Below are positions 1 through 11,384 of a stretch of 64,000 nt of DNA, in pieces. The notes under the pieces were generated by a model. That model was not told the origin of the DNA, did no database searches, and saw only the letters and a program-made list of their open reading frames with translations. Numbering within the stretch: position 1 is the first letter of the stretch; each line of letters begins with the position of its first letter. The translations under genes were made by a program, and so were the position numbers. The stretch is from Cryptomeria japonica (Eukaryota > Streptophyta > Pinopsida > Cupressales > Cupressaceae): the NCBI RefSeq assembly GCF_030272615.1, contig NC_081409.1:20030260-20094259 (forward strand). Reading direction: 5' to 3'.

Positions 1-960
1 AAATGAAAAAGGAAATTCATTAGCCAATGAGGGACTATGTAGCCAGGTATAATAAGATAATCCACAAAATTCCTCAGGCCAAAAGACCAACTGCGGATAA
101 TCAACAATGTTTCTTCATAAATTCCATGCCACTTGACGTGGGTTTTCACCTTAGAAGAAGTAGGCCGGTTGATCTGGAGACTACACAAAATGAAGCTATA
201 TAGCTTGAAGATGATTTGATAACAACCAGAAAATGGAGGAAAGATGTACAAACCCATTAGGGCCAACCTCAAGCATCTACCTCTTCTATTGACCCAGTTG
301 TTCAGTGGCTTGTCAATGATATGATTGCTTTGAAGAGGCAGATACCCAAGCCTGGAAGTTCTTATCCACAGCCTTATCAAGATATAAGCAGGAAAACTCC
401 AAATCAGTATAACTATGGACGACTGTTGCAATTACCTGCTATTCCACAAAGATTACAAATAGAGGCACCTCCTGACAAAGGTGTCATGTGTTCATTCCAT
501 CTTACCATAGATCACGATGGGGGTTCTTGTCCTGATATAATAAGACATGTTTAGATGCAAAACACAAAAGATGAATTAGGTGAGTTGACTGAGGTAGAAA
601 AAATTCAAGAGGTACCTAGTGACTCTGGAACATTCTACCTCGAATATGAGTTAGATTCGAAAAAAGGTAGTAACATTTTGGCGACCCTTGAAGGTCCTGC
701 ATGTGCGATTCTAACAAGGAATCAATGAACTTCCCAGGCTTCTTCTTTTGTGAATCCTTCTAGAAGCAATTTCAAAGGTAAAGATCTCCCAAGTAATAGC
801 TTTTGAAAGACCCCTGAAGTTAGGATTTTGCAAAGGAACCATGAAGATAACAATAGCCCTTCCTCTTCTTCCTCCTTTGACATCATTGAGTTTTGTAAAG
901 CTTCTACTATTCAACTTCCCACTACTGAGTATATGAAACTGAACCCAAAATAACTAGATA
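1..960 (+). pseudogene. Gag C-terminal half with zinc-knuckle-like motif (G1)
   Basis: Remnant of a Ty3/gypsy Gag, the capsid/nucleocapsid precursor that packages element RNA in cytoplasmic particles. The frame starting at base 3 reads through a Gag-like stretch (roughly 30-200) with the usual R-D-Y-V-x-R-Y-N and F-F-I-N-S-M-P type spacing, then at about 486-535 a CSFH...H...CP motif resembling the knuckle of plant gypsy Gags. Several in-frame stops occur (about 200, 254, 552, 726, 807, 951) and the N-terminus lies upstream of the window. A serine-rich linker leads into the protease in the same frame. Non-functional. Confidence 0.6.
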
Positions 961-1640
961 AACTGGTCAAATATGTTAAGGGAGATTCTTCTTCGGAGTC
1001 CCTGGTACACAGATGTGTGGAGAATAGTGATTTAACTGTTGCTAAAAAATATTCATCTATCCCGTGCTCATTAGCTAACTTGGCTGATCCTTGTGCTTTT
1101 CATGATGCTAAAAATGGGCTTGAGGTTGAGATTCTGAAACCTGAACCTTTCTACATATCCCTTCTCTTGAATGGTCAGAAGCTTAGCAATTGCATAATAG
1201 ATTCAGGAGCATCAGACAACATAATGCCTTCACCTGTGGCTAAGTCTCTAGGTTTGACTCTCACGAAAACATTTGGGAGATGCTTTTTGATGGATGGGAA
1301 ATAGGTTCCTCTTATTGGATAGGTAAAAGATGTCCAGGCAGTGCTAGCAGCATGCCTTGATAAAAGAGTAAAATTAACTATCCTGGTTGTTGATATTCCC
1401 GCAAGTTACAAAATGCTTTTGATTAGAACTTTTTGCAAGGATATTGGAGGTGAAATCAAAATGGACTGGTCCGAAGCCATTATTCCCCTTGGAAAACAAA
1501 GAATCAAGCTTGAACCCGAGCCTAAAAATAAGTACACTATTTTTCCTTCGGACAACCCCAAAGCCCAGATTTTGTTTCAAGAATGCGAGTTTGGAAACTA
1601 TCTCATTCTTGCACCTGGCGAAAGAGAACCAGAAGAAACT
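961..1640 (+). pseudogene. Aspartic protease of G1
   Basis: Retropepsin-like protease that would cut the Gag-Pol polyprotein. The frame contains IIDSGASDNIM at about 1,197-1,229, that is the catalytic D-S-G-A motif, preceded by LLLNGQKLSNC as in plant gypsy proteases, and followed by AVLAACLDKRVKLTILVVD where the second half of the fold is expected. Stop codons at about 1,302 and 1,320 break the frame. It continues without a shift into the extra RNase H, with a short linker (YTIFPSDNPKAQ) rather than an RT domain between them. Confidence 0.65.
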
Positions 1641-2205
1641 GTTGACGAACTTGGTGGGTTGTGGCAGATGGAATTTGATGGAAGCTGCGCCAACTCCAGC
1701 TCTGGAGCAGGGGTAGTTTTGCTGTCACCCACTAGTAATATTTTCCCGTTTTCTTTCAAGTTAGATTTTAAGAATACTAATAATACTGCAGAGTATGAGG
1801 CATTATTATTAGGATTAAATGAGGCCAGATGTAAAGATATCAAATTGCTCAAAGTTAAAGGTGATGTAGAGTTGATTGTTAGACAGGTGAGAAATGTTTA
1901 TACAGTTAAGAATGACAGATTGAGACATTATAGAAATAGGGTTTGGGATGAGTTATAATTCTTTGATGCTTTCTCGAGTGAAGCCATTCCGAGGGAACAA
2001 AACAGTAGGGCAGATTCGTTGGCCATTTCAGCTTCACTTTTATTACCGCATCTAGACTTTAAGGATAATTCATATAGGATTGAAATGATTTATAGGCCTA
2101 GTGTCCCTAATAATGTAAATCATTGGCAAGTGTTTGATGCAGATGCACAGATCAAAGATTTCCTAAAACATGTTCAGTCATTCTCCCAATCATAATTTGA
2201 AGGTG
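1641..2205 (+). pseudogene. Plant archaeal-type RNase H (aRH) located upstream of RT (G1)
   Basis: RNase H fold of the kind added to some plant Ty3/gypsy elements. WQMEFDGSCANSSSGAGVVL gives the first catalytic Asp, NTAEYEALLLGL the Glu, LKVKGDVELIVRQ the second Asp and IPREQNSRADSLA (about 1,987-2,025) the last Asp, so all four catalytic positions are visible. A TAA at 1,956-1,958 interrupts the frame. After the domain comes a tail (YRPSVPNNVNHWQVFDADAQ) that leads towards RT, whose remainder resumes only at about 8,444 after block U1. The usual position of aRH in Tat elements is after the RT-linked RNase H. Confidence 0.7.
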
Positions 2206-3136
2206 TTGAAATCTGATTCCCTTTAACATCCTTAAAATAATATGATTAAACTCGGTGTAGAAGAGACATCAAAGATAAGGAAATTCTCAAGACAACATAT
2301 GACAAGGTTTGATTGAACCTCCTGCACTTCGGACTTACTCAGAGCCCAAGCGGGTATACCTTTGTGAATTGAATTCACACTTTTGAACATAAACCCACAG
2401 CAAACCAGTCTAGAAAACCAGTGGATCTATTCACCTTGAAATCAACTGAAAATAAAGAATGGAAACTATACTTAAATTCAACATTTCGATCAACAAAACA
2501 TGCAATAAACCACTTCAAACAATACCAGTGCCTTATCCAAGGTCACAGAGTCATCTAAACTCAGATAATACTCCTCAAACAAAACATCTTTATGCGTCCC
2601 ATTGGCTTGGTTCCTATTAATCCTTGTATATGCCTGACACCTACAAGAATTTATGCATTCCAAATTAAGCTATGATCATCAAAATTCAAAGTCTCTTCCA
2701 AAGAGTTTACTGGTATGAGTGATCCCCGCATCTTTAATTTCCCTCCTAAAGAGAAAAGCTAACGAACACTTCTACTAAAATTGCTTTGCAATTCCATTCA
2801 AACAGAACAACCTTGGATTATTCAGAATGAAAACAGTAAACAAATTTGTAAACGCACTTGAAGACAACACAAAGCTTTACTCAAAACCGATGGTCTGTAT
2901 AATGATATTTAGTTCAAGAAATATTACAAGAAATTTTGAGTATTCTCCATTAGACTTAGAAAAGCTCAGATAAATTTCTATAGCATTTTCTTACAATTTT
3001 TTGCGATCTCCTTTCCTCTAGTCCTGGTATCCATTTATAACAACATGGATGCACAAAGCTTCGGACTTCTCAAGGAGAGTTTGTTACAATCATTTCTTTC
3101 AAAATAAAGAGGTTACAAGCTTTTCGCAAAAAACAG
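2206..3136. other. Non-coding stretch downstream of the U1 reading frame
   Basis: No coding potential or recognisable repeat seen. On the minus strand this is the region 3' of the unknown reading frame. A phrase around the word CTTCGGACTT recurs at about 2,326 and 3,059. The left border of U1 lies somewhere near 2,205-2,230, where the G1 frame ends in several stops. Confidence 0.4.
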
Positions 3137-3778
3137 TTACAAGCTCTTTTTGGCCTCTGCAGTTTCTTCAATAGACTGTTCAATTGCAACCTCTTCTACC
3201 TTTTCAGGGGAACTTTCCAATTGTTCCAGATCATGGGTGGCATATTTAATTTTCTACTCATCATACACCTCTTCTATCGGCCATGAGAAATTAATTACTT
3301 TATCTTTAGTTTTAGTCAACCTTTTCCAAGAATTTCTCATTTTGTTGACTTCTGAATTAAGAAAACCATAATGTGACTTAATTTTCTCTATCTCTTGTAT
3401 TGTCAAAATGAAGAAAGAAGCATCATCTAGATCAATAATTCCTTTAACTCTCACTGACAATTTAGCTTCTATCTCCTTAAGCCACATTTGTTTGTCCTTT
3501 AATTGATCCGGGCTATTAAAAACTCCTAAGACTTTAGCGATATCAGAAGTGGATTTGATGATGGGATTGGCCCTTGCCTCATCGCAGGATACACACATAA
3601 ACTCTAAATATTGCTCCCTAGGCCTCCATTTATCAAAAATAGGTGTCAAAATGGCCTTGTCTCTCTTGAGCTCATTCCATATATCCATAATTTTACCTAC
3701 ATTGTTGTAGAGCAATGAGGCATTTATTGTATCTGCAAAACTAGAAATTGTAGCTCTTATTCTCTCCTCATACTTCAT
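3137..3778 (-). pseudogene. Unknown protein of U1, C-terminal part in a shifted frame
   Basis: An ATG at 3,778 overlaps the stop of the preceding frame as ATGA and opens a 174-codon frame ending at a TAG (3,251-3,253). The frame continues past that stop to a TAA at about 3,137-3,139 with an acidic tail (ESSPEKVEEVAIEQ). The helical, charged composition matches the piece before it. Either a single-base shift broke one protein, or the overlap is a genuine stop-start arrangement. No family recognised. Confidence 0.45.
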
Positions 3779-5235
3779 TCATATAAGGCCTGAGCCTGTT
3801 TCAAGTTTTCTAATTCTTGGGGAGTAATTTCAATCATTTGAGAGCTGGAGGGTGCTAGAGATGGTGGAAACTCAATGATAGGGCTAGTAGGTGGAGGTCT
3901 TGCAGGAGAAGAGGAGATCATCAGTGTTGAAGACTCACCTTGATGGTATTGTCCAGTCAACTGGCTCTGCAGCTTGGCAATGATGCTATCCTTACCTCTT
4001 ACCTCCTCCTTGGCATTGTTATAGGCCTTCAAAACTATTTCCAACTTAACTTGGAGGGCCTCTTTCTCTTTGGCTTCCTTCTCTGCTACTGCAACACTAA
4101 ATTTTGCAGTCTCTAACACAGTGCTAGCAGCCTCCACTACCCCTGTACTCTGCACTCTCTTCACCATCATTCCACCAAGGTAACTTGACCCTGGGGTGTC
4201 TTTGCTTTTCTTACTCTCATTTCTCTTGAGAGACCACATGACGAGTGCAACATTGTCCTTATTGAAAGTAATCCCCTCCATGGGTTTAGTCTCTTTTCTC
4301 ACTACATCTAGTACCAGGGCTTCTACTATATCCCATTTGGGTAAGATAAGCACTCTAGCTTGTGCTACCATATCTCTTCCCTGCTCAGGGGTGATGGTTT
4401 TGAATTCTTCCATCATCTCTTTCTTTATTTCCTCTTCCACTAGGGCTGGATCTTTATTGGGTTGCTCAGCCTTTCTCTTTTCACATCTAGCATTATATTT
4501 ATCTATGTGTTGTTTCCATATAAACTGCATAAATGCTTCTGATGTGACAAAATTGTTATCAGCTAAAAAGGCCTTACTTGCCTGCTTTATCTCAGGATCC
4601 CACTCTTGGCCTTTGATTTCAGTGGTAGTGATATCCATTTCAGCAGCAATGGGTTCTTCTAGCATTCCTTCCTCCACTTCATCATAAGTGTAGGCAATTT
4701 CCCCTAGACTACCTAACTGTAGGAGTTGCTCAACTGCTGCTTGCTCATTTCCTATATGGATAGGGGATTGGGATAGGGAATACAAAGGTGTATCTGATTG
4801 TACTTCTTTCCCCACCCTTTACTTCTTTTGGCTTTCTTGGATGTCAATGACATCTTGTATCTTCCTCTTTCCTTTGGAGGTAGAGGGCTCCCCTGTTGTA
4901 GGCATTAACACACTATAACTGGATTTCCTATGCAGTGTATAATCACCAGGAGGGATTGCTTTGCTGGAAGTTGACCTACTTAGGATCATTCTTGCCTTCT
5001 CAGGGTTGCTCTTGATTACGACTTCCCTCTTTTCCTTCAGTGTTTGCATCACATCTTCAAAGCAAACAATCAAAAACTTTATTTTCTCCTCTAGTGGGAA
5101 AAAGCTAGACAATGGGTCATAGCTGGCATCAAACTGATGCACAAAATCCAAGGCTTTCTTATAAGCCACCCACTTCTCTTTCCTTAGCTCCTGCTCATCT
5201 AGATCAAACTCATTTTTGATGAGGTCTTCAGGAAA
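3775..5235 (-). pseudogene. Unknown protein of U1, middle part with coiled coil
   Basis: Same reading frame as the preceding piece, separated only by TAG and TAA stops (5,233-5,235 and 4,816-4,818), so it was probably one protein of about 970 codons. It contains basic, Lys/Ser-rich stretches, an acidic region (DEVEEGMLEEPIAAEMD), a predicted coiled coil rich in A/E/K (about 3,990-4,130, VAEKEAKEKEALQVKLE) and a Pro/Ser-rich linker (SSSPARPPPTSP). No enzyme motif is visible. It ends at a TGA that overlaps the next ATG. Confidence 0.5.
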
Positions 5236-6687
5236 CTAGAATTGATGAGGCCTACCTTTGCATGCTGCCTTTTTTCTAAACATACAATTGAAGAAGTCTT
5301 CTGGATCAGCACACCTGGACACTGTAGTAGACAAATGATAAGGCTTGAGGAAATCCTCAAAGCAATTCCAACCTCCCTTTGTTATTACAAATTGGTGGGC
5401 TATGGTAGCTGCAGGGAAAATAGTCCCTTTACCCCTACCTGTCAACTCTGCCTCTTGTAAACCACCAATTTGTCTAAGGATCTCTACGATTCCCATTTTG
5501 AGAGGGACCTGGTAATGTAGCAAAAATGGGGTGCCTCTGAAACCAAACACTCTGAAAACTATGGAGACTGGATACAAGTAAATGTCACCCCAGTTATGAA
5601 CAATTTTTATGTTCTCTGCGAATTCTTTTGGTCTTATGAATTCTAGAAGAACTTTGGGGATTCTTGGGTTCTCAGAGTAGAGGAGAGTCCTTATCTTGGA
5701 TACAAAATATTTATCAAACTTAAAAAAACTGGCATCCTCTCTATCCCATGACAACACAATACTCCATAATTGTAATGGCATTTTTTCTCCTTCTTTCTCC
5801 TTAATAAGGTCTAGTCCACTGGCAAAGTAGTCACCACCTTTGAAGAGAAAAAGATGCATCAAGAGTGAGTACCATCCGAAAGGTCTATTCACCTTTCCAT
5901 TCGTGATTCCTGTTAACCCTCCATGAATAGCATCAGCAATGAAAGAGGCATACTCAAATGTAATTGCAAGAGAAGGATTCAAAATCTGAGCAATCATTAA
6001 CAGGTAATGATTTGGCATATTTTCTTCAACATCTTCTCCCAAAACTTGGCAAAGTGCCCGATACATTCCTTTAGCCCTCAGGGTGAACAAACTTAATGAA
6101 AAGGGCTCTTGTGTGTTGGGTCCAACAACTGTTAACCCTCCTATCTTCACAAAAAACTCCTTGAGAGGCCCATTCCTGAGATGACGCCTCTGTGCACTGT
6201 AAATTTGGGCTAATGATGTGAAATTTATAGGTTCCAAATAATTGGTGAACTCATTAAGCCCAAAAGTTTTCCTGAATTCTTTAGCATTAATCTCGACAAG
6301 GGTTTTTCCATTTATATCCTGAATGCTTCTTGTGACTGGATCATAGTTGAGCACAATTTGGGTCAACAAGTCTATGTCCATAAATACCCCTAGGACTACT
6401 AATTTCCCGACATCTAATTCCCAGATACTGTTTTGCGGGGTAGGAGAATTTCTCATTCCGAATCCAACTTTAAACAACCCCAACCCAGACAATCCAACCT
6501 GTGGGTCTCTCAACCAGTTACCCTTGTCATATAATCCTTCTCCTATCTTTAAACGGGGAGCCTTGGGTACTAATTCTTTTGCCTTTGATGCCTAATTAGT
6601 TGACAACATCAACTGTTCTAAAAATCCATCACAGACACTCCTTTCTGAATAGTTAACTTTGCCAGATAACTCTCTTTTAGGAGCCAT
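5236..6687 (-). pseudogene. Unknown protein of U1, N-terminal part
   Basis: I do not recognise this protein. The frame opens at an ATG at 6,687 (MAPKRELSG), has a TAG near 6,594 and then runs open for more than 420 codons to a TAG at 5,236-5,238. A segment reading LNYDPVTRSIQDINGKTLVE is matched loosely by the start of the unknown protein of U2 (YDPVFETIRRDNGETLLAIN), which suggests a shared family. The rest is globular-looking, with aromatic-rich stretches (FGWYSLLMHLFLFKGGDYF), and shows no signal peptide or obvious catalytic motif. It is followed in the same frame by the next two pieces. It could be an element-encoded structural or plant-transposon protein; function is not inferred. Confidence 0.5.
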
Positions 6688-6689
6688 TT

Positions 6690-7330
6690 TGAAAACGTAG
6701 GAAATGAATACCACTCTTAAACAATTCTGTGATGAATCAATTATCTTATCTAAAACACTACACAGGAATTGCTACACGAGAATATGAGAGAACCTATTCT
6801 TCGCTTGAAGGAATTTTCTCTGGAACTGAACCGACTTGCTCTGTACCTAAAGAAAATAACTCTGCATCTGCTCTTCTGCAAAATTCTTTAAAAGATATCT
6901 TCACCCGGTTGATAGGAAATCAAATATTGTACTCAGGGCCTTAACTACAACATTGATTCCGCATGCTTCGGTCATCCCTTCAAAATTGAATTCATACGAG
7001 AATTCATATTTTTCGCTCCAACGGGTCACAATGTTCCTACAAGTGTTTCATTTTGCTCTTTCGCAACTTTGCGAAGCATAACTATCGGGTAGCTTAGTCC
7101 TGTGAAATAGCGCCGACTGTCTGATCAAAAGAAACTTGATCGAGTGTTAGATTAACTAACAACTTTTGCTCCATGCCAGGTCCCACTTCTCTATTGGCTA
7201 TATGATACCACATGGCACCCAACCATTGGCCTTGAAATTTCCTTCGCATTCGACTTAACGCTGGCCGCGTGTCTTTCCTTTATACCGCCGATTCCACCTT
7301 GGTGGGCCCACACTTTCTTCTTAGACCACG
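6690..7330. other. Non-coding stretch upstream of the U1 frame
   Basis: Minus-strand leader of the U1 reading frame. No domain-bearing frame is present. From about 7,078 a diverged copy of the repeat described at 7,340-7,885 begins (gaaatagcgcc followed by a gatca-rich stretch). Confidence 0.35.
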
Positions 7331-7339
7331 TGTCACTGG

Positions 7340-7885
7340 ACATGTGGATGGCTCTCATGCACTCTCTCTATTTTGCGGGGTATAAAGAATGAGCATCTTA
7401 CCCTTGCGAAATAGCGCGGGCCGTCAGATCATCTCTTAAGTTGATCGACATTTAATCATCTGAAAAGGCTTTTGGGAGGGGTGGGCCCGCTGACTCACTG
7501 TGAACACCTGGCATCCAGTCACCTTCGGAGCTAACTTGTCACTTTTTCATTTGCTGAGAGAAAACCACGGGGCCCCAACAAACTCTTAATAGCTATATCC
7601 TCCAGGGCCGCCATCAAGACACGTGGACGACTCTCATGCACTCTCGCTATTTTGCGAGGTATAAAGAACGAGCATCTTACCCTTGCGAATTAGCGCGGGC
7701 TGTCGGATCATTTCTTAAGTTGATCGACTTTTAATCATCTGAAAAGGCTTTCAGGAGGGGTGGGCCCGCTGACTCACTGTGAACACCTGGCATCCAGTCA
7801 CCTTCAGAGCTGACTTGTCACTTTTTCATTTGCCGAGAGATAACCACGGGGCCCCAACAAACTCTTAACAGCTATACCCGCCAGG
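7340..7885. repeat. Tandem duplication, two units offset by 279 bp
   Basis: Two closely similar units, about 7,340-7,606 and 7,619-7,885. The words CTCTCATGCACTCTC (7,352 and 7,631), GTATAAAGAA, TTACCCTTGCGAA, TGGGCCCGCTGACTCACTGT and ACCACGGGGCCCCAACAAAC recur at a constant 279-bp offset. More diverged partial units lie on both sides (about 7,078 and 8,065). Each full unit carries a plus-strand TATA-like word (GTATAAAGAA). The block is GC-richer than its surroundings. Confidence 0.8.
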
Positions 7886-8443
7886 TCATCTCCTGACTAC
7901 GACCTGACTCACCTCTGGGGCCCGCCTTTTAGCCTTTAATCCTGACCCGCTGGCTGTTGTAACTTATGTCGCGTGCCGCCATTTTACTCGCTATCATCAA
8001 CCAGCTGGACTGTCTATGTGGCATGCCATGTCATTTTTGCAACTTCACTGGTTTTAAATTATGCGCAACTTCGCCTAGCGAAATAACGCGAGCCATGGAT
8101 CTGCCCGCGAGATGCGCACCAGTTACTTGGCCCGAGCAACTTTAGGGGAAAAATATATGAGGCATAAATTTTTTGATTAATTAACATGACCGCCTAGGAA
8201 AACAACAAGGGGGGACACTTCCTACAACCCCACGACCCATTACTTAAGTGAATAAAGTAACGAAAGATTAGAAACCAGAGGGTTTAAAACAAACACAAGA
8301 GGATCTAAAATCAAAAACCCTTAAACCCTTGAGGTCAAAAACAAAACTGAAGCAGTTGAAACTGCACCCAATTCAAAAAAAATCAACAAACCATAGCTAA
8401 TCATGGGAAAAGAAAAACCCATTTTTAATCAGTGATAATATAA
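7886..8443. other. Non-coding stretch at the right side of U1
   Basis: No coding region seen. A partial diverged repeat unit occurs near 8,065-8,110 (gcgaaataacgcg). The sequence then turns A-rich. The right border of U1 lies just before about 8,444, where the G1 pol frame resumes. Confidence 0.35.
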
Positions 8444-9763
8444 GGTTCTGAAAATGCCTGCAAGGAGTTTAGTCCAAACCCAGATGTTGATCCTACAAAT
8501 AGTTTTATTCAGCTCAAAGGCAACAAAATTCTGAAAGGGCTAGTGACTCTGGAGAGGTTTTTCACCAGAGATGATGCATTCATAGGAAGGAAAGTTTCCA
8601 AGGATGACGAGAAAGGAAGTTGCGAGAAAATAAATTTGGGCGATGAGTCCAACCCAAAAGAGGTAACAATTGGCAAGTGTTGTTCTACGGAGGAGAAGTG
8701 AGCAATTGGCACACTGCTGAAACAATACATTGACAATTTTGCTTGGTCCTACGATGACCTGAACGAGTTTAGAGATGGGCATTTTCAGCATCAGATTCTA
8801 TTGAAGCCAGGCGTCTCTCCTTTCAGGCAAAAATTGAGGAATTTCAACCCCATAATGGTGGATGCAATTTTTAAGGAGGTTGATAAAATGCTTAAGGCGA
8901 GAATCATATATCTAATTCATCACTCTACTTGGGTAGCCAACATTGTGCCTGTAAGGAAGAAGAATGGGGAGATTCGTATTTGTGTTGATTTTCATAATCT
9001 AAATAAGGCAAGTCTGAAGGACAACTACGCTTTACCCAATATGGACCACATTCTGCAGACGGTATCCGGGTCAGAGATGATGTTTATGTTAGACGGTTTT
9101 TCTGGTTACAATCAAATTAGTGTTGTAGAGAATGAACAACACAAGACGACATTCATCACTTTGTGGGGAACATTCGCATATAATCGTATGCCTTTTGGTT
9201 TAATAAATGTTGGAGCCACCTTTCAAAGAGCTATGGATTCCTCTTTTAAGGATTTTCGAGATAGAATTATTGTTGTTTACCTAGATGATCTCACAGTATT
9301 TTCGAAAGAAAGGAAGAACCATCTTAGGGATTTGAGTGCAGTTCTGCAGTGTTGTCGAGAGCACGGAATCTCCCTGAACCCAAAGAAATCAGTTTTCTGT
9401 GTCACAGAGGGCAAATTGCTAGGACATATTGTCTCAAAAGGAGGAGTCAAGATCGATCTTGAGAGAGTTAACACTATTCAACGTCTCAGTTTACCTTCCA
9501 ACCGGACTGGAGTAAGGTCATTCTTTGGTCAAGTGAATTTCTTAAGGAGATTCATTCTGGAGTTTGCAGAAACTACAAAACACATCATTAGCTTGTTAAG
9601 CGAACAACATCCTTTCAAATGGACTGAAGAGGCCAAAGAAGCTTTCAAAAGAATCAAGGGTTCAGTTGCAAATGCGCCTACTCTCATTAACCCAAATTTC
9701 ACAAAGGACTTCATTTTGTATTGTTATGCATCAGAGCATACAATGTTTGGAATACTGTTATAG
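8444..9763 (+). pseudogene. Reverse transcriptase of G1
   Basis: Ty3/gypsy RT. The frame begins with a linker (LKGNKILKGLVTLERFF), a stop at about 8,699-8,701, then YIDNFAWSYDDL and the RT core: QKLRNFNP, ICVDFHNLNKA, MFMLDGFSGYNQI, TTFITLWGTFAYNRMPFGL and VYLDDLTVFSKE. The catalytic box is YLDD at about 9,278-9,289, a conservative form of YVDD. The thumb and connection (SLNPKKSVFCVTEGKLLGHI, FFGQVNFLRRFI) follow. The frame closes at a TAG at 9,761-9,763 just as the RNase H begins. Same frame as the integrase downstream. Confidence 0.85.
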
Positions 9764-10063
9764 TTGGATGAATCTAGGGCCGAAGCACCTATAGCGTTCA
9801 TGAGTATCCCGCTCAAGAAGCATGAGCTTAAGTGCTCACTCTTGGAGAAACATGCCTATGCCATAGTGAAAGCTGTGAAACAATTTTGGTACTATATTCT
9901 GCACTCCCTCTCTTTGGTTTTTGTCCTAGAATCCATAGTGAAAAGCATTTTAACTCAACAAGAGGTTGGACTAAATTAAAGAGCAACTTGGGTAACAAAA
10001 ATTCAAGAATATGATTTAGATATTCGCCCTACGAAGACAGTCAAAGGACAAGGCTTATGTAGG
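9709..10063 (+). pseudogene. RT-linked RNase H of G1
   Basis: Classical gypsy RNase H fused after RT. YCYASEHTMFGILL occupies the position of the first catalytic Asp (D to Y/C change), APIAFMSIPLKKHELKCSLLEKHAYAIV gives the Glu-containing helix, and FWYYI the H-Y-like segment. A TAG at 9,761 and a TAA at about 9,977 interrupt the frame, after which IQEYDLDIRPTKTVKGQGL type sequence continues in frame to the integrase. Confidence 0.65.
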
Positions 10064-11384
10064 ATGATAGCAGAAAATGAGATGGAAACAGAAGTCGAAT
10101 TACCATTAACTCTTTTTGTTGGATTGCAGGATACCTGGTTCTCTGATGTGGCCTATTATTTGACTTATGGTAGCTGCCCAAGTCATTTGTTAGCAAAAAA
10201 ACAAAGGAATCTTAAGTTAAAAGCTGCTAAGTATGTAATTTGGTGGGATGTTTTGTACAAAAAAGGTTTAGATGGAACATACTTAAGGTGTGTAGATAAA
10301 CCTCAACAACAAAAACTCCTGGAGATCTACCATGGTGAAGCCTATGGGGGACACTTCTCATCATCTATTATTGCTTTCAAAATTTTGAGGAATTTTTTTT
10401 ATTGGCCCGACATGTTTAGGGATTCATATATTTATGTTAAAGAGTGTGACAAATGCCAACTCTTTTTCGGGAAGCCACATTTGGCGGCCCTGCCTTTAAG
10501 GCCTGTGGTAGTAGATGAACCTTTCAAATAGTGGGGCATTGATTTCATAAGACCAATAAACCCTCATTCCAGTGCTGGTCATATGTACATTTTGATAGCA
10601 ATTAACTACTTTACCAAGTGGGTAGAAGCCATTCCCACTAAAAAGGCAAACTCAGAGGTTGTTTGTAGTTTTCTCAAGGATTACATCCTAGTCCATTTTG
10701 GGGTTCCCCAAAAGATTGTTGCAAATAACACATCATATTTCTCTTCTGAGGAGTTGACCATGTTTTACTATGAGCATTAGATTACCCTCTCGCATTCCTC
10801 TAATTACTTTCCACAGGGTAATGGACTGGCAGAGTCCAACAACAAGAACCTGATAGTCATCATGAAAAATTTGGTTGATGAAAGTGCTCAAAATTGGCAT
10901 AAGAAGGTATATGAGGCTTTGTGGGCAGATAGGACCATGCCCAAGAGGGCCATTGGAATGGCACCTTTTGAGCTTGTGTATGGGGTCGGAGCAAAACTTT
11001 CTTTACCTCTAGAATTATCAACAGCCAAGCTGTAGACAGTAGTGGAAGATTCTTTCTTTCAGAATGCTTTGGAGAAAAGAATTATGTACCTGACAAAGTG
11101 TTGTTATGGGATAAAAGGAAAGAATCTCAGAGCATCAGAGCCGAGTGAAGAGGATTTTCGACATGAGAGCTCGGCCAAGAGGTTTCCTAATAGGAGATGA
11201 AGTGTTGTTATGGGATAAAAGGAAAGAGCCAAAGGGTGCTCACAACAAGTTTTATTCATTATGGAAAGGCCCTTTCAAGATCTGTGAAGCGGTGGGACAA
11301 AATGCTTTCAAACTCAGCTATGCCGACAGAGCGATTATGCCCTATACCTACAATGGGCAAGATCTCAAGCTCTACAAATTGTAA
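10064..11384 (+). pseudogene. Integrase of G1
   Basis: DDE integrase that would join element DNA to the chromosome. An H2C2 zinc-binding region is visible (HGEAYGGH...CDKC, about 10,333-10,455), then the core: WGIDFIRPI (first Asp), VPQKIVANNTSYF where the second catalytic Asp is replaced by Asn, and PQGNGLAESNN with the Glu. Stops occur at about 10,529, 10,778 and 11,033. The C-terminal GPF/Y-like module (WKGPFKICEAVGQNAFKL) is in another frame from 11,145. A 27-bp direct repeat (11,096 and 11,200) inside the C-terminal region may be the source of that shift. Confidence 0.8.

Larger units (their letters stand above)
2206..8443 (-). mobile_element. Block U1: interrupting segment with a minus-strand unknown reading frame
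   Basis: This 6.2-kb segment separates the two halves of G1. It is coded on the opposite strand and contains a long broken reading frame (6,687 down to 3,137), a GC-richer upstream part with roughly 280-bp repeats (about 7,020-8,110) and no gag-pol domain. I found no terminal repeat pair, no TG...CA ends and no convincing target duplication by eye, so its class (non-autonomous LTR element or other insertion) is open. A purine-rich run on the minus strand lies at about 3,006-3,018, where a polypurine tract would sit. Confidence 0.45.

Noticed and set aside
2206-8443. Terminal repeats or a target duplication for U1 (TCTGA appears near both edges)
   Set aside because: TCTGA occurs near 2,213 and 8,446, but the segment between would not begin TG or end CA and no LTR pair is visible, so the match may be chance.
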